DNA of 64,000 nt from JAJCZZ01 sp964569085 (GTDB lineage: Bacteria; Gemmatimonadota; Gemmatimonadetes; Longimicrobiales; Gaopeijiaceae): positions 1 to 64,000 of the forward strand of contig CAZMTA010000014.1 in assembly GCA_964569085.1 (NCBI GenBank). The letters run 5' to 3'. Under the pieces are notes generated by a model that had not been told where the DNA came from, ran no database searches, and worked only from the letters and a program-made list of their open reading frames with translations. Position 1 is the stretch's first letter; each line of letters opens with the position of its first letter. The translations under genes were made by a program, and so were the position numbers. Positions 11,001 through 23,959 of this stretch are shown here, in pieces.

Positions 11001-11155
11001 GCGCGGACCGCGCCGGGGAGGACGGAGAGGTCCCGGGGGAGGCGGAGCGCGGCGGTGTCCGGCGCCTCCTGCCCCCGGAGCGCCCGGGGCGCCGCCCCGA
11101 CCACGAGGGAGAGGAGGGCGAGGAGGAGGAGGAGGCGAGGGGGGCGCCGGGGCAT
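5051..11155 (-). CDS. sprA: Giant SprA/Sov-like outer-membrane protein (type IX secretion translocon family)
   Basis: A 2034-aa protein that looks like SprA/Sov, the very large outer-membrane barrel that is the translocon of the type IX secretion system and serves gliding in Bacteroidota. The ATG at 11155 gives an immediate signal peptide (PRRPP then a long Leu-rich core ending near residue 25). SprA-like features are the stretch around 175-245 (IQVDVDFDQSREFDAANR, then NIFYEGAEDDVLRRLDVGDV), many repeated beta-strand segments, and a C-terminus ending in an aromatic strand. It is a single gene divergent from lptF. The symbol is by family resemblance; other T9SS parts are not in this window. 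Confidence 0.82.
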   Translation of the reverse strand: MPRRPPRLLLLLALLSLVVGAAPRALRGQEAPDTAALRLPRDLSVLPGAVRAGLTAAPGEPHVRLGLRRLPAGRPFAGRIGLPADRAPGAVERLRRRLAERGTPSERVAAVLRIRAEGWFRRGRAGPEFLPPEPEPGVIAPQERATADELPRFVTDYADLALRVRSRMELGGSWTRYRPCNDQFQASCNPDLFPQLNPDVRFGVQLAGTIADRIQVDVDFDQSREFDAANRLNIFYEGAEDDVLRRLDVGDVTFRLPASRFLTEGIPAGNFGFQAEGQLGPLDFQTVWAQQRGDLNSREFRLTGIGDQRAFVQEDTLVLDDADYVRGQFFFLVDPELLDRWPHVDALDLDVASAPPSVSPGAEPIQLYRYEDDPVLRQQVEGFIQADAVAEDEDERLVESGWFRYLQPGVDYFVHPSGLWIALRTPLRREEMLAVTYVTATGDTVGTYNPERVHNAGGQPTLKLLKASGPNHQPGRPTWDTEMHQVYRVSGSRDVEPSSVELVISLGERSAGRTFKRTPTGEDVTFLSLLGLDQESPVDDLDAAFVYSPADEFFGGQAPVQGTFLIFPTLEPFARPPPLPRQGLTAEETARILAGDANRRIYEEEDPFERDNAGLFRLNLSYRLRSEGVISSFSLGALGIRDGSERIWLGDRLLARGVDYEIDYDVGQVVLLEPEALFTSTPEAAVRATWEQRSLFQVQPTQVFGLRTHTDLGDLGGLDVLGLFQSERTVVTRPVLGTEPAAALLGGVSGNIRAEMPWFDEVMDALPGLRFQGRSTFRVDGEVALSLPNPNTRDAVFVDDFDAAAEVPVSLVSPDWVLGSAPESDRGAESVLPPARDVSDAASLVWQHQWIVESPFGDSLGIHEGFFPRQDIDRQIRVAGSEVREPGLLLSFDGRQGGPGPGWRSMTTGLSSRGLDLTRTDFLEFYVAGGRQATLVLDLGTVSEDAFFVDSLGNTSGIKPDVGERWGLGILDQEADPGRGEIWSTQADQRGVWGERCLAEPGRIYRIGDPRAVCTRGNGRRDSEDLDDDGNLDRTERHLRYVVRLDGSSPFLARTDDETGTDFQLYRIPIRGPDAVEVGGAFTDADLRAVKQLRVTAVSGGRERIRVARMRLVGSRWIKRSGDGVLEGIGGDTLAAGGRVEVSSVSKVTEGEAYVSPPGVLEELVDPTSAFAGQGIEFNEKSLGIQMRGIPSGARAEVYQRFPQRPRNFLTYRQARLWVVPRSGDFGPDRPHDFFFKVGSDAENFYLFRTPLGPPAGVGGVVDTDWLPEVVVDFGEWLDLRRRAEETLILDPRGPGDPPVVVWNADSTYAVVLKDRGRAPDLANVRELALGVWNRGPLPLDGEVWIDELRLGRPVRDAGMATSLEAELDGAGVLNTRLSLTERGALFRQLRDDPTYQTDQVFSLTSTLRLDRWTPAEWGVELPLTVAVDRLGQDPVFLANSDVRAAELEELRPTETRQTRVGLAFRKTTRTANPWVGLLVDGLDARVSYVSSRGSTVTAVNDTDGLDAGLAWTRSPQRRDFALVPDVAEDVVRALLPGFLEDGILGARFRWTPERVSTGTSYLRRETRIFRYERILELPGDTAILPTLAPRETLESVADVRFRPLPPLTADVTFQSVRDLLPPREAVAEGRVQELIESERTGVAGVPLGWETHRDLRTRVGFRPTLVPWLRNDLTWTSLYRSDRNANFLLRRVEAGDTTVELTRNARGQRDWTAAFSLDPGAVLGGVGDPVGVVDAALGLLDPLQVTYRDGITARFNRDPVDPGAGFQLGFGGSDDFRFLDADTAATLVDEGTWTAASGLRLPAGFTVGVGYQRTEATTLDTRSDRTLVQRRWPDLRVGLPALTPTSAWGIQRITLSSGYRRSTRELVFGGLGQQRRDQEETQIPVDVAVTWLGDLVTSYRGAFRDGRSGDPTGATESDELSHRVTVRSRFQPPFGLSESLDRPVGFSLLLAYTAERDCRATAAREECVAFVDQLRRSLSLALDTSVGGVEVGLQMSYDQRQSFVGLKTGSTQFQFGVFGQLDLAAGVLPAGPF

Positions 11156-11243
11156 GGAGCGGCGGCTCAGGCGGCGAACCGGGAACGGGCCCGCGGTGTA
11201 CGGTGCACGCGGCCGGCCGGGAGCACCGGGGGAGCCGCCGACC

Positions 11244-11273
11244 TTGAGGCGCCCACCCCGCGCTGGGTAGCTT
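11244..11273 (+). promoter_or_regulatory. Candidate sigma-70 promoter for lptFG
   Basis: TTGAGG (11244-11249) and TAGCTT (11268-11273) are separated by 18 bp in the 162-bp divergent gap between sprA and lptF. Transcription would start near 11280, leaving a leader of about 38 nt. Assigned by eye from hexamer similarity only. Confidence 0.4.
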
Positions 11274-11317
11274 GGCGCGCCACCGGGCCACCCGGACACG
11301 AAGCGGGAGAAGCCGTG

Positions 11318-12787
11318 ATGCGGTTGGGAGTTCTCACCAGATACATGATTCGGGTCCACCTGGGCCCGTTCCTCTTCGCGCTCGCGACCATCACGGGGCT
11401 GATCTTCCTCAACTCGGTGGCGCAGCGCATGGAGGGCCTCCTGGGGAAGGGCCTGCCGTGGAGCGTCCTGGGAGAGTTCCTCCTCCTCTCGCTTCCGCAC
11501 ACCCTCGCCCTCTCCATCCCCATGGCCGTCCTGGTGGCGGTGCTGTACGCCTTCACCGAGCTCACGGCCTCCAACGAGATCACGGCCCTCTCCTCCGGAG
11601 GCGTGCGGCCCCTTCGCATGATGCTCCCGGTGCTGGCCATGGGCGCGGTGGCCACGGCCACCATGCTCTACTTCAACGACGCCGTCCTCCCGGAAGCGAA
11701 CCACCGCCTAAAGAACCTGATGGTGGACATCGGCCGCAAGAGCCCGACGCTGGAGCTCCGGGAGCAGGTCGTGAACGAGATCCGCACGGAGAACGGCCGA
11801 CAGACCTACTTCCTGACGGCCCAGGAGATCGATCCGGTCACCAGCGTCATGCAGGACGTGACGATCTTCGACGCCAACGACCCGGTGCGGCGGCGCACCA
11901 CCCACGCCGCGCGCGGGGTCATGTCGTTCAACGAGGGCCGCACCGACCTCTTCCTGACCCTCTTCGACGGACAGGTGCGGGAGGTCCAGGGGGACCGCCG
12001 GGGCGGCTTCCAGCGCGTCCACTTCCAGAAGCAGGTCGTGCCCCTGCGGGGCGTCGGCGACGAGCTGGAGCGACGGCTCGGAGGCACCGACCGGAGCGAC
12101 CGGGAGATGAGCTTCGCCATGCTCCTGGAGGAGGCGGACCGGCGCCGGGAGACGATCCGGCAGGTCGGGGAGACGAGCCGGGAGCGGTCGCTGACCGCCG
12201 TCCGCCTGGCCCTGGGTCGGGAGGCCGAGGCCGACTCCGCGCTCCTGAACGCCTACCGGTACCGGCAGCCCCGGGGCGCCTCCGTGGTGGACGAGGAGGG
12301 GATGACCACGCTCCTGGCCCAGGACCCCGTGACCCGGGCCATGGACGCCGACGTCCGGACCCACCTCACCCGCCTCGAATCCGGACAGGAGGCGGTGAAC
12401 CGGGTGCTGGTGGAGTTCCACAAGAAGTGGGCGATCGCGTTCGCGTGCCTCGTCTTCGCGCTCATGGCGCCGCCCCTGGCCCTCCGCTTCCCCCGGGGAG
12501 GCGTGGGACTCGTCGTGGCGGGCTCCACGGTGATCTTCGCCATCTACTGGGTGGGGCTGATCGGGGGCGAGAGCCTGGCGGACCGCCGCCTGGGCGACCC
12601 CCTCCTGACCATGTGGATCCCCAACCTCGTGTTCCTGGCCGCCGGGCTCCTCCTGGTGCGGCACATGGGCCGGGCCGGGGGCACCGCCCGGGGCGGCGGT
12701 GGGCTCGGCGATCTGGTCTGGCGCCTCCGCCAGACCTTCGCTCGGAAGCCTGCCGGCCGCGCCCGGAGCGCCGAGGGCACGGCATGA
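11318..12787 (+). CDS. lptF: LptF/LptG-family lipopolysaccharide export permease (first copy)
   Basis: Inner-membrane half of the LptB2FG transporter that extracts LPS and passes it to the periplasmic bridge. 489 aa. Three N-terminal membrane helices (about 13-35, 53-79, 101-121), a large periplasmic beta-jellyroll region, then three C-terminal helices (about 363-450). The N-terminus RYMIRVHLGPFLFALATI resembles the YjgP/YjgQ family. It is longer than typical LptF (about 360 aa) because the periplasmic part has an extra charged stretch (about 245-330). It overlaps the next permease by 4 bp (ATGA). Which copy is LptF and which LptG is assigned by gene order only. Confidence 0.88.
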   Translation: MRLGVLTRYMIRVHLGPFLFALATITGLIFLNSVAQRMEGLLGKGLPWSVLGEFLLLSLPHTLALSIPMAVLVAVLYAFTELTASNEITALSSGGVRPLRMMLPVLAMGAVATATMLYFNDAVLPEANHRLKNLMVDIGRKSPTLELREQVVNEIRTENGRQTYFLTAQEIDPVTSVMQDVTIFDANDPVRRRTTHAARGVMSFNEGRTDLFLTLFDGQVREVQGDRRGGFQRVHFQKQVVPLRGVGDELERRLGGTDRSDREMSFAMLLEEADRRRETIRQVGETSRERSLTAVRLALGREAEADSALLNAYRYRQPRGASVVDEEGMTTLLAQDPVTRAMDADVRTHLTRLESGQEAVNRVLVEFHKKWAIAFACLVFALMAPPLALRFPRGGVGLVVAGSTVIFAIYWVGLIGGESLADRRLGDPLLTMWIPNLVFLAAGLLLVRHMGRAGGTARGGGGLGDLVWRLRQTFARKPAGRARSAEGTA

Positions 12788-13854
12788 TCCGGATCCTGGA
12801 CCGCCTGGTCCTCGGGACCTTCCTCAAGCTGTTCGTGATCTTCCTGGCGGCCTCGCCCGTCCTCTTCATCGTGGGCGACATCACGGAGCAGCTCGACACC
12901 TACGTGGACCGGGGCGTGGGGATGGCCGAGGTGGCCAAGGCCTACCTCTTCCAGACCCCCATGTACATCCAGATGTCCTTCCCCATCGCCGCGCTCCTGG
13001 CGGTGGTGTTCACGGTCCACACCATGACCGCCCACCGGGAGGTGGTGGCGGCCAAGGCCGGCGGGATCTCCTTCCACCGGCTGGTGCGCCCGATCCTGAT
13101 CCTGGGCCTGATCCTCACCGGGGTGGCGCTGGCCCTTACCGAGATCGTGCCGCGCACGAACCGGGTGGCCGGGCAGATCCTCCAGAACGAGGAGGTGGGG
13201 CGGACCTGGCGGGCCGACTTCGTCTACCAGTCCGAGGAGGGCACCACCTGGCAGGTCGGGCGGCTGGACGCCGCGCAGGGCTCCCTCAGCCGGGTCATCC
13301 TCGAGCGACCGGCGGCGCCCGAGGGACCCGCCGTGCACATGGTGGCGGAGGACGCGGCCTTCGACTCGGTGGCGGGGTGGACCTTCGCCAACGGCTTCGT
13401 GCGCCACATCTACCCCGACAGCACCGAGCGGGCCTACGAGTTCGAGCGGCTCCGCCTGGCGGGGGTGGAGGAGCGTCCCCGGGACCTCCTGGACACCCCC
13501 GGGGAGCCCGACGAGATGACGTACGGGGAGATCGACCGCCTGGCCGACCAGGTGCGCCGCTCCGGCGGGGACGCCAAGGAGCTCCAGGTGAAGCAGGAGC
13601 AGAAGCTCTCCCTCCCGGTGGCGACGCTCGTGGTGATCCTCCTGGGCGCCCCGCTGGCCACGAGCAACAAGCGGGGCGGCACCGCCTTCGGGATCGGGCT
13701 GTCCCTGGCCATCACCCTCCTCTACATCCTGCTCTTCAAGATCGCCGGAGGCCTGGGCGAGGCCGGGGTCATGGACCCGACCATGTCGGCCTGGCTTCCC
13801 AACGCCCTCTTCCTGAGCGCGGCGCTGGTCCTCCTGGCCCGGGTGCGTACGTAG
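12784..13854 (+). CDS. lptG: LptF/LptG-family lipopolysaccharide export permease (second copy)
   Basis: Partner permease to the preceding gene, expected to form the heterodimeric membrane part of the LPS exporter. 356 aa, standard for the family. The N-terminus LDRLVLGTFLKLFVIFLA is the usual YjgP/YjgQ start. Helices lie near 12-33, 57-78 and 97-118, with three more near the C-terminus. The motif KQEQKLSLPVATLVVILLGAPLA is split across a charged turn and the fifth helix. It starts within the stop codon of the first permease (ATGA overlap), which implies translational coupling. Ends convergent with the dapF-like gene 98 bp away. Confidence 0.9.
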   Translation: MIRILDRLVLGTFLKLFVIFLAASPVLFIVGDITEQLDTYVDRGVGMAEVAKAYLFQTPMYIQMSFPIAALLAVVFTVHTMTAHREVVAAKAGGISFHRLVRPILILGLILTGVALALTEIVPRTNRVAGQILQNEEVGRTWRADFVYQSEEGTTWQVGRLDAAQGSLSRVILERPAAPEGPAVHMVAEDAAFDSVAGWTFANGFVRHIYPDSTERAYEFERLRLAGVEERPRDLLDTPGEPDEMTYGEIDRLADQVRRSGGDAKELQVKQEQKLSLPVATLVVILLGAPLATSNKRGGTAFGIGLSLAITLLYILLFKIAGGLGEAGVMDPTMSAWLPNALFLSAALVLLARVRT

Positions 13855-13952
13855 GGTCGGAGTCGGCGCGTCCGCGAGCGGGGCGCGCAGCCTATGCGCC
13901 CGTCCTTCTCTCCCTCGGCGGCGTCGTCGGTGGCGGCCCGGGCGCCCGGCGC

Positions 13953-14837
13953 TCAGCCCGCCTCCGCCAGCGCCGCGACGAAGCCGGGGGTGAGGGTGCC
14001 CTCCATGACCTCCGCCACCGGGCCCCGGAGCGTCACCTCCAGGTCGGCGTCCACGGTGACGTGGAGGGAGCCGCCCTCCATGAGGACCTCGATGGGCCCG
14101 GGCTCCTGCACGCCCCGGCGCACCGCCGACACCGCCACCGCGCACGAGCTGGTTCCCGACGCGGTGGTGTGGCCCGCGCCCCGCTCCCAGATGAGGCAGC
14201 GGACCCGGCCCGGGCCCGCGCTCTCCGCGAGCTGCACGTTGGCCCCGGCCTCCAGCGCGGGGTGGCCCGTGAGGTGCCGGCCCACCGCCTCCATGCGGGC
14301 CAGCTCCAGGGGCTCGCCCCACACCACCAGGTGGGGGTTCCCCACGCTCACCGGGACGAAGTCCAGCGCTTCCCCGTCGGGCCCGTCCAGCCGGCCCTCG
14401 CCGTCCAGCGCCTCGGGGTCCAGCGCCACGGCGTCGGCACCCACCCGGGCCGCGCCCATGGCCACCGACACGTCGTAGCGCCCCCCGCTCCGCCCGTGCA
14501 CCTCCATGGCGATCCGGCTCCCCCCGAAGTGGACGTGGAAGGGCTCGGAGCCCACGCGGTCCTCCCGGTGGAGCCAGGACGCCACGATCCGGAGGCCGTT
14601 CCCACTCCGCTCGAACTCGGTGCCGTCGGGGTTGAAGCCCCGCAGGCGCGGCTCGTCGTCGGGGGAGACGACGATGATGCCGTCGCTGCCGGCGCCCCGG
14701 AGCCGGTCGCAGACCGCGACCACCGCGGCGGGGGTGACGGCCCAGTCCTCGCCGGGCTCCATGACCAGGTAGTCGTTGCCCAGGCCGTGGGCCTTGTAGA
14801 AGCGGGCGGAGGCCCGGAGGGCGTCGGATCGAGGCAT
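13953..14837 (-). CDS. DapF-like epimerase with both catalytic cysteines replaced by serine
   Basis: 294 aa, the usual length of diaminopimelate epimerase, which interconverts LL- and meso-DAP for lysine and peptidoglycan synthesis. The fold signature is clear: HGLGNDYLV (17-25), FNPDGTEFERSGNGLRI (68-84) and ERGAGHTTASGTSSCA (218-233). Canonical DapF uses two active-site cysteines in CGNG and CGTG; here these are Ser78 (AGT) and Ser227 (TCG), checked at codon level. Cys232 lies five residues past the second site. Other DapF-fold enzymes such as PhzF also lack the cysteines. It may be a serine-type subfamily still acting on DAP, or an enzyme with another substrate. A gene symbol is withheld for this reason. 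Confidence 0.85.
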   Translation of the reverse strand: MPRSDALRASARFYKAHGLGNDYLVMEPGEDWAVTPAAVVAVCDRLRGAGSDGIIVVSPDDEPRLRGFNPDGTEFERSGNGLRIVASWLHREDRVGSEPFHVHFGGSRIAMEVHGRSGGRYDVSVAMGAARVGADAVALDPEALDGEGRLDGPDGEALDFVPVSVGNPHLVVWGEPLELARMEAVGRHLTGHPALEAGANVQLAESAGPGRVRCLIWERGAGHTTASGTSSCAVAVSAVRRGVQEPGPIEVLMEGGSLHVTVDADLEVTLRGPVAEVMEGTLTPGFVAALAEAG

Positions 14838-15030
14838 GGCGCGGCGGTCCTTGAACGAGGAAGGGCGGGGGCGCGGGCGAGCCCGGACGCGCCCGCTGGA
14901 ACCTATCTCCTCCGAGGATCGTAGGGGGAGTCGTCGGGACGGTCGCAACCTTTCTGGGAAGGGAGCCGTCCAAGGGGGATGAGGCGGGCCGACATTCGGG
15001 ATCGGCCCCGGAGGCGGGGATGGGACGACG

Positions 15031-17733
<2,703 letters not shown>

Positions 17734-17767
17734 GGGAGGGCGGCGCCGGCCGCGCCCCCCTCCTCCC

Positions 17768-17795
17768 TGGACTTCACCCCCGGGAGCGCTACCTT
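17768..17795 (+). promoter_or_regulatory. Candidate promoter for the metH riboswitch transcript
   Basis: TGGACT (17768-17773) and TACCTT (17790-17795) are separated by 16 bp. The start site would be near 17802, about 9 nt before the proposed SAM-II aptamer, the position expected if the RNA begins with the riboswitch. By eye only. Confidence 0.4.
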
Positions 17796-17810
17796 AGACC
17801 CACATCCTGA

Positions 17811-17886
17811 ATCGGGCGATTTGCGGCGTATTGCGGCCCGATCGACCCCGCGCGCGGCGCGGCGGTCGACGAACGAGCTAAAAAGC
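17811..17886 (+). promoter_or_regulatory. Probable SAM-II (SAM-alpha) riboswitch upstream of metH
   Basis: Stem ATCGGGC (17811-17817) pairs perfectly with GCCCGAT (17836-17842). Its loop GATTTGCGGCGTATTGC contains GATTT and CGTATTGC, and downstream comes GAGCTAAAAAG (17875-17885). These three elements in this order match the SAM-II aptamer as I recall it from the metX example (GAUUU...CGUAUUGC...AGCUAAAAAG). An extra hairpin (TCGACC 17842-17847 with GGTCGA 17864-17869) sits in the connecting loop. The pseudoknot pairing is only partly evident by eye. A long hairpin (17887-17922) separates the aptamer from the start codon. SAM binding would be expected to lower MetH synthesis. Confidence 0.7.
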
Positions 17887-17939
17887 CACGCCTCGCCGCG
17901 CTTTTCTCCGCGTCGGGGCGTGTGTCGTCTGGGGGTACC

Positions 17940-21727
<3,788 letters not shown>

Positions 21728-21731
<4 letters not shown>

Positions 21732-23446
21732 GCGGGCTGGCCGAGCTCCTGGCCGACGGCCGGGTCCACCTCTTCGACGGCGCCATGGGGACGCTCCTCT
21801 ACACCCGGGGCGTCTTCGTGAACGTNNNNNNNNNNNNNNNNNNNNNNNNNNNNNNNNNNNNNNNNNNNNNNNNNNNNNNNNNNNNNNNNNNNNNNNNNNN
21901 NNNNNNNNNNNNNNNNNNNNNNNNNATCCGCATCGAGCCGTGGGGGCCCACCGCCCTGGACGAGGCCGAGGCGCTCTTCGGCCGCCAGGTGGACGGGCTG
22001 CTGGAGGGAGGGGTGGACGGCTTCGTCCTGGAGACCTTCTCCGACCTCCACGAGCTCCGCTGCGCCGTGCGCGCGGTGCGGGCCCGCACCGACCTCCCGG
22101 TGGTGGCCCAGATGACGGTGGGCCAGGAGGGGACGACCTCCTACGGCACCGGCGCCGCGTCCATCGGGCCGGAGCTCGACGAGGTGGACGTGCAGGCGGT
22201 GGGCCTGAACTGCTCCGTTGGCCCGGCCGTCATGCTCGACGCGCTGGAGGAGATGGCGGGGACGACGGCCCGCCCCCTCTCCGCCCAGCCCAACGCCGGG
22301 CTCCCCCGCACCGTGGGCGACCGGAAGATCTACCTGGCCAGCCCCGAGTACATGGCCCAGTACGCCCTCCGCATGATCGAGGTGGGCGCCCGCCTCGTGG
22401 GCGGGTGCTGCGGCACGACGCCGGAGCACGTGAAGGCCATGCGGGACGTGGTGGCCTCGGTGCAGCCCGCCCGGACCTCGGTGCACGTGCCGGCGGCCCC
22501 CCGGGACCGGGAGCCGGTGCGGCCGGTGCCCCTGGAGCGGCGCTCCGCCCTGGGGCGGAAGCTGGCCCGGGGCGAGTCGGTGGCCACGGTGGAGATCTAC
22601 CCGCCCCACGGATGGGACCGGGAGGCGGTGGTGGCGCCCGCCCGGGAGCTCAAGATGGCCGGGGTGGACGCCGTGAACGTCGTGGACTCGGGTCGGGGCC
22701 AGACCCGCATGGGCGTCGTGCCCGCGGCGCTCCTGGTGGAGCGGGAGGTGGGGATCGAGACCGTGGTCCACTACACCTGCCGCGACAAGAACATGCCCGG
22801 GATGATCTCGGACCTCCTCGGCGCCGCCGCCGCCGGGCTCCGCAACGTCCTCCTGGTGAGCGGCGATCCGCCGGTCCAGGGCCCCTACGCCGACGCCAAG
22901 GCCGTCTTCGACATCGACGCCATCGGGCTGACCAACGTGGTCCACGGGCTGAACCGGGGCGTGGACCCCGGCGGCAACTCCATCGGCGCGCCCACCGAGT
23001 TCGTCATCGGCGTGGCGGCCAACCAGGGCGCGGTGGACCAGGAGCGGGAGCGGAGCCGGCTGCGCTGGAAGGTGGAGGCGGGAGCGGACTTCGCCGTCAC
23101 CCAGCCCGTCTTCGAGCCCACGGCGCTGGAGCGCTTCCTGGAGGAGACGGCGGGGCACGAGCTGCCGGTCATCGCCGGGATCTGGCCCCTGCTGAGCCTG
23201 CGCAACGCCGAGTTCCTGGCCAACGAGGCTCCGGGCGTGGACGTCCCCGCCGAGGTGGTGGAGCGGATGCGGGCCGCGGAGGCCTCGGGCCCGGAGGCGG
23301 CCCTGGAGGAGGGCGTGCGTCTGGCCCTGGAGATGATCGAGGCGGTGCGGCCCATGGTGGCCGGCTTCCACCTGAGCGCACCGGCGGGCCGGGTCGACGT
23401 GGCGCTGCGCGTGCTCCGCGAGGGCGGGGTGCGGGCCACGGCCTGA
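21728..23446 (+). CDS. Homocysteine S-methyltransferase / methylene-THF reductase fusion (YitJ-like), interrupted by assembly gap
   Basis: Two-domain protein. The N-terminal homocysteine methyltransferase domain starts LFDGAMGTLLYTRGV and retains zinc cysteines in VGLNCSVG and GGCCGTTPEH. The C-terminal methylenetetrahydrofolate reductase domain starts near VATVEIYPPHGWD and ends at the stop. B. subtilis YitJ has the same order. The 100-N run (21826-21925) falls in the first domain, and family members have roughly 80-100 residues where the 33 unknown ones are, so the real gene is probably longer. GTG start overlaps the metH stop. MetF activity would make the methyl-THF that MetH uses. Confidence 0.88.
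21826..21925. other. Assembly gap of exactly 100 N
   Basis: A run of 100 unresolved bases inside the methyltransferase domain of the fusion gene. The round length suggests a scaffold placeholder, not a measured size. The reading frame on both sides is compatible with a gap length of 3n+1. Confidence 0.95.
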
Positions 23447-23456
23447 GGCGCGAAGG

Positions 23457-23783
23457 ATGACGGCCCACCTCCTCCTGGCCGCCGCGCTCTGGACCGCCGG
23501 CTTCCTCCTCTTCGGCCGCTTCATCGCACCGCGCTGGAAGGTCGTGGGAAAGCTCGCCTTCTATCTGGGCGTGAGCGTGCTCCTCTCCGACACCGTGGGT
23601 GCGTGGGCGCTGATCTGGATCGTGGGGCACCCCCTCCTGGGAATCGCAGGCCACGTGTGGTGGTGCCGCCGCCACGGCATCGACTGGCTGACCTGCCGTC
23701 CCCGGGACCGCTACCTGGCGCTACGCCCGTGGGCGGCGGGAGACGGGTTCGGGGACGGAGCCCCGGAAGACCCGGGAGGCTGA
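23457..23783 (+). CDS. Small membrane protein of unknown function
   Basis: 108 aa with two clear hydrophobic helices (about 3-20 and 33-60) and a basic, aromatic tail (HVWWCRRHGIDWLTCRPRDR). Similar small proteins with the pattern WCRxHGI...PR.RYL are found scattered in bacteria without assigned function. It lies 10 bp after the fusion gene, so it is probably the last gene of the metH operon. ATG preceded by AAGG. I do not recognise a specific family. Confidence 0.65.
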   Translation: MTAHLLLAAALWTAGFLLFGRFIAPRWKVVGKLAFYLGVSVLLSDTVGAWALIWIVGHPLLGIAGHVWWCRRHGIDWLTCRPRDRYLALRPWAAGDGFGDGAPEDPGG

Positions 23784-23959
23784 GCGCGAGTCGCCGCAGC
23801 GGGCGGCCGGATCGGAGATGAAGAAGGAGAGCTCGTCCGGCGGAGCGGCGGCTCCCTCACCGTTGTCCACCATCCGCCAGGTCCCGAGCGCCAGGGAATT
23901 CTTTCCGGGTCCCCGCCGGCGGTCGGGACGAGCACCCCGCGCCGGCGCCGACCCCAGTC

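Noticed and set aside
4337..11317. A very long open frame on the plus strand opposite the SprA-like gene, continuous with the lptF frame
   Set aside because: It is the mirror of a GC-rich gene with strong third-position bias. The translated sequence is His/Arg/Gly/Pro-rich without domains, and the true lptF start at 11318 has a clear family N-terminus.
14918..14948. TTGCGA / TACGAT as promoter of the dapF-like gene (minus strand)
   Set aside because: The spacing of 19 bp and weak -35 make it little better than chance in this base composition.
17734..17767. GC-rich inverted sequence after the DUF5916 gene as a terminator
   Set aside because: Pairing is imperfect with several registers and there is no T-run.
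17922..17939. GTG at 17922 as metH start
   Set aside because: It sits at the base of a stable hairpin without its own ribosome site; the ATG at 17940 follows GGGGG at a suitable distance. Not fully excluded.
23784..23959. Possible gene in the 176-bp space between two convergent genes
   Set aside because: No frame has a start with a ribosome site and a plausible product; no clear hairpin either.
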